Shown here one piece after another: positions 5,053 to 7,650 of a DNA stretch of 7,650 nt (position 1 is its first letter; each line of letters starts with the position of its first letter). The position numbers were made by a program, and so were the translations under genes. Under the pieces are notes generated by a model, which was not told where the DNA came from, made no database searches, and worked only from the letters and a program-made list of their open reading frames with translations. Source of the DNA: Deinococcus sp. Lineage in GTDB: Bacteria > Deinococcota > Deinococci > JACQHA01. Where the stretch lies: assembly GCA_016199255.1 (NCBI GenBank), contig JACQHA010000410.1, forward strand, positions 1-7,650. Direction: 5' to 3'.

Positions 5053-7620
5053 ATGGGCAAGTGGCAGGTGATGGCGCCAAGCGTCTTAGCCTTGGCGTTA
5101 GTAGTCGGGGGCGTGGCACAGCAGGATCAGGGCACGACAGCTCCGGCGCAGGAGCGGGTGGCGAGTCGTCCCCGGGCGCAGGCCGGCACCACCCGGCGCC
5201 CCGAGCGCACCACCTCACAGCGGGTGACCACCGGGCCAGCGGGCAGCGCCGCCAGCCGGCGCAGTGGCACGCGCAGTGCCCTAGGTGCTCGCTCCCAGCG
5301 GACGCCGGGGGTCACCGCCAGCGGCCGGCGGCGCAGCAGCGCCAGCCAGCTCACTACTGCGGGGCGCAGCCGCCTGAGCCGAGGGCGAGCCACTACTCGG
5401 ACTGGGCGGGTAGGCCGGACCACCAGCGACCTGGGGATCTTCACTGGCCGGGCCTTGGGGCGGGGCCGCTCCCGCCGCACCTCTGGCTTCACTGGTGGCC
5501 AGCTGGGTACTCGCCGGGGCGGCTTTAGAGGCACGTTCACCGGTGGGGAGTCGATCTCGGTAGTGGATTTTGAAGTGGGCGCTAGCAGCTTCTCCTTGTC
5601 GGCTGATGGGCACAGCCAGGCGACCATCATGGCCTACCTGGCTGATGCCGATGGGAATCCTATGCCCCGCGAGACAGTGCGGTTCGCCATTGTGCAGGGC
5701 ACCGGCAGCCTGGCCGAGGCGGAGCTGGGGCGGGATGTGTCTGCTGACCGCCTGGGAGCCTTGGCTGGCGCGGCGCTGAGCGCTGGACCTGAGGAATACG
5801 TGGTCCAAGGTCTATCGCTGGGAGACGGGCGCTACGTGGCCCGTTACCAGGCCGGCACCACCAGCCAGCCGGTGGTGATTGAGGCGGTGTGGACCAGCAC
5901 CAACGAGGATTTCCTGCCGGCTGCCGAGGTGGTCATCGACCTGCGCAGCCCCGATGTGCTCAGCGTGTTTGTGGACGATGAAGTACTCTCGGCCACTGGG
6001 CAGGAGCAGGCGACGGTGATCGGGTATTTGCAGGACGTGGACGGCCGGCCGGTGGACGGGGCGCAGGTGAACTTCAACATTGTTGAGGGCACTGGCCAGC
6101 TGATTGCTGCCCGGGAGCTGGGTATCGCCCAGGGTGGCGGCCGCTACGCCGCCGTGTACCAGGCAGGCACAGCGCCAGGCATTGTGGTGATTGAAGTGAC
6201 GGTGGTGGACGCTGATGTGCTCTTAAGCGAGATTGTGGAAATCGAGCTCAAGGAAGCCACTGATCTGGAGGTATTTGTCTTCCCGGAGACTGTGCAGCGC
6301 CTGCCAACTTTCCAGGGGCCTGGCTCCACCGAGATCACCTTGGCCAACACGGCCACGGTCGTAGTGGCAGTGCGGGATAACGAGGGGGACCTGGTGCGGG
6401 GCCTGGGGCCGCGGGACCTGATTGCTGAAGTGGCACTGGGCCCAGGCACTATGACCGACATGCGCGAGATCCTCTCGCCCACTGGCGAGGGCACCGGGGT
6501 GTACTATGCCACCTATATAGCCAGCCGGGCCGAGGATATTGCCACCATCTTGGTTACCAACCTCTCCTCGCCAGGCAATCCCCAGGCGGCGGTAGAGGTG
6601 CTGAGCTTGTCCTCCACCGGGGTTACCGGCGGCGTGGCCAGCGACATGCTGCTCTTGGCGTTCACCGATGATATCTACGACGCCAGCTCCAGCAGCCCAC
6701 CCAGCCTGCTGCTGGCGGTGGTGGCTAACTCTGACGGCAACCCAGTAGATGGCCTGGCGCCAGAAGTGGCGGTACTGGAGGGCGTGGGTGCCACCAGCCA
6801 GGAAATGATGGAGCTGCCCAATCTGGCCATTGGCGGCAGCACCGGGGTGTATAGGGCAGGCTACCTGGCGGCCAGCGTGGCCGAGGTGACTGATACCTTG
6901 ATCCGGGCCCGGGTGGAAAGCCCCAATGGGCCGACCATTGCCTCAGACGATGTGGTCACTGTGGATCCGGTGCTGGAGCCCATTGCCATAGTCTTCCCGC
7001 CGTTCCTGCCAGGCGATGCTACCTCGCTGGCGACAGTGGACGTGTTCAACCTCAACGACATTGTCCCCGACAACCTGCGCTACAACCTGGAAATTGCCGA
7101 AGGCAGCGGGGAGGTTGTGTTCCGGCCGGCGAACAGTGGGGAAAATGGCGACCTGGTGGCAGGGGACAAGATTGCCACTGGTGTCTACCGCGCTGGCGCC
7201 GGTGGGACCGTGACCACTTTGGAGATCACTGACACCAGCGCCGCTGGCCTGCCGGCAGCCCTGGCCGATGTGGATGTGGGGGCGCCTACGATTCTCACGG
7301 TCTTCGCCTTCCCGGGGATCTCCGGGCTGGGGGAGAGCGTGGCCATTGAGATCTACGCCAACGACGAGTTTGGCGACCCCCTGGCTGGGCACCAGATCAG
7401 GGTGGATGTGGTGGAGGGGTCGGCGACTGTAGGTAATAATGGCTGGGCCGTCGATGATGGAGTGGGCATGGGGGTAGTGCAGGACGCCTACGCCAACGAT
7501 GGGGTGTATGTGGTGGAGGTAATCATCAGTCCTGCTGCCACTGGCCCGATCCTCTTGCGCATCACCGACACCACCGACCCGCTGCAGCCCAGCAACGAGG
7601 TGGATATCGACGTGTTTTAA
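5053..7620 (+). CDS. Secreted protein: Arg-rich basic segment plus about six bacterial Ig-like modules
   Basis: The product is 855 residues from the ATG at 5053, which follows a strong GGGAGGG. Residues 1-22 (MGKWQVM, then PSVLALALVVGGVA) form a signal peptide, with likely cleavage after VGGVA. Residues 23-165 are low-complexity, rich in R, T, S and G, with 30 arginines and no lysine. From 166 to the end there are about six Ig-like modules in the style of invasin/intimin Big_1 domains. Modules 1 and 2 align well (QAT-I-YL-D-DG-P, then V-F-IV-GTG-L) and the modules share a closing G-x-Y motif. The C-terminal part is acidic. The whole protein has only three lysines (3, 400, 706) and no cysteine. 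No LPXTG, C-terminal membrane helix or autotransporter barrel is seen, so it is either released or held non-covalently. The function is probably structural or adhesive at the surface; no enzyme motif is visible. Confidence 0.88.
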   Translation: MGKWQVMAPSVLALALVVGGVAQQDQGTTAPAQERVASRPRAQAGTTRRPERTTSQRVTTGPAGSAASRRSGTRSALGARSQRTPGVTASGRRRSSASQLTTAGRSRLSRGRATTRTGRVGRTTSDLGIFTGRALGRGRSRRTSGFTGGQLGTRRGGFRGTFTGGESISVVDFEVGASSFSLSADGHSQATIMAYLADADGNPMPRETVRFAIVQGTGSLAEAELGRDVSADRLGALAGAALSAGPEEYVVQGLSLGDGRYVARYQAGTTSQPVVIEAVWTSTNEDFLPAAEVVIDLRSPDVLSVFVDDEVLSATGQEQATVIGYLQDVDGRPVDGAQVNFNIVEGTGQLIAARELGIAQGGGRYAAVYQAGTAPGIVVIEVTVVDADVLLSEIVEIELKEATDLEVFVFPETVQRLPTFQGPGSTEITLANTATVVVAVRDNEGDLVRGLGPRDLIAEVALGPGTMTDMREILSPTGEGTGVYYATYIASRAEDIATILVTNLSSPGNPQAAVEVLSLSSTGVTGGVASDMLLLAFTDDIYDASSSSPPSLLLAVVANSDGNPVDGLAPEVAVLEGVGATSQEMMELPNLAIGGSTGVYRAGYLAASVAEVTDTLIRARVESPNGPTIASDDVVTVDPVLEPIAIVFPPFLPGDATSLATVDVFNLNDIVPDNLRYNLEIAEGSGEVVFRPANSGENGDLVAGDKIATGVYRAGAGGTVTTLEITDTSAAGLPAALADVDVGAPTILTVFAFPGISGLGESVAIEIYANDEFGDPLAGHQIRVDVVEGSATVGNNGWAVDDGVGMGVVQDAYANDGVYVVEVIISPAATGPILLRITDTTDPLQPSNEVDIDVF
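5119..5547 (+). other. Region coding for the lysine-free arginine-rich segment
   Basis: It encodes residues 23-165 of the secreted protein. I count 30 Arg, no Lys and only about four acidic residues, among Thr, Ser, Gly and Ala, with no predicted fold. Short units such as GRT, GRS, RRTSG and TGG recur irregularly. The signal peptide before it and the Ig-like modules after it are in the same frame, so it is not a frameshift product. Confidence 0.8.
5548..7617 (+). repeat. Diverged tandem Ig-like modules (about six)
   Basis: Approximate modules by residue are 167-298, 299-403, 404-521, 522-640, 641-743 and 744-855. Each ends with a strand carrying the G-x-Y pattern: DGRYVARYQAGT (258-269), GGRYAAVYQAGT (362-373), TGVYYATYIAS (481-491), TGVYRAGYLAA (597-607), TGVYRAGAGG (709-718) and DGVYVVEVII (816-825). 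Several contain a D-x-x-G-x-P turn near the start (DADGNPM, DVDGRPV, NSDGNPV, DEFGDPL). Module 1 has about 25 extra residues (229-257) that module 2 lacks. Copies are similar only at protein level; no long exact DNA repeat was seen. Confidence 0.7.
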
Positions 7621-7628
7621 CGTGTGTA

Positions 7629-7650
7629 GGGGCGGTTCGCGAACCGCCCC
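7629..7650. terminator. Perfect GC-rich palindrome after the last gene (terminator or dispersed repeat)
   Basis: GGGGCGGTT CGCG AACCGCCCC is a perfect 22-base inverted repeat, able to form a nine-pair stem with a CGCG loop. It starts eight bases after the stop codon of the Ig-like protein gene. It could stop transcription, but any T-run would lie beyond the window. The outer bases GTAGGGGCGG are like dispersed palindromic repeats common in several bacterial phyla, so it may be a copy of such an element. Confidence 0.6.

Noticed and set aside
5061..5528. Alternate-frame His-rich reading frame over the basic segment, suggesting a frameshift
   Set aside because: Signal peptide, basic segment and Ig-like modules are all in one continuous frame, so no frameshift is needed.
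5127..5630. Antisense open frame giving an Arg/Pro-rich product
   Set aside because: It mirrors the low-complexity basic region of the secreted protein, and its composition follows from the GC-rich repeats; there is no signal or known motif.

Overview
The window is GC-rich, gene-dense bacterial chromosome with no gap over 100 bases. It carries two divergent gene clusters that share an intergenic region of about 120 bases. Leftward are smpB (trans-translation) and, 3 bases after it, the 5' part of a gene for an exported protein with a copper-amine-oxidase-N-terminal-like (stalk/S-layer-type) domain, cut by the left edge. Rightward are argS, a YtcJ-type metal-dependent amidohydrolase (family 3), an unrecognised 238-residue protein, and a large secreted protein made of a lysine-free, arginine-rich N-terminal segment followed by about six bacterial Ig-like modules. 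A perfect 22-base palindrome ends the window.

The organism cannot be named from the sequence alone. The arginyl-tRNA synthetase has the MSGRKG form of the KMSK loop and, from memory, several stretches like the Thermus-type enzyme. Together with the high GC, GTG starts and tight gene packing, this suggests a thermophilic or deep-branching lineage (Deinococcota or a candidate phylum such as Bipolaricaulota). That is inference, not a result.

The layout implies two transcription units. argS, the amidohydrolase and the unknown protein are joined by overlapping stop/start codons (GTGA, then TAGTG) and are almost certainly co-transcribed and translationally coupled. The Ig-like protein gene follows after 66 bases with its own strong ribosome binding site. 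On the other strand, the Shine-Dalgarno of the stalk-domain gene lies in the last two arginine codons of smpB. In each direction a translation gene therefore heads a cluster that ends in an exported protein.

No RNA gene, CRISPR array, insertion sequence or phage gene was seen. The least explained parts are the basic/Ig-like secreted protein, the tryptophan-rich 238-residue protein, the paired GCCTGACA repeat at the divergent promoter, and the terminal palindrome.
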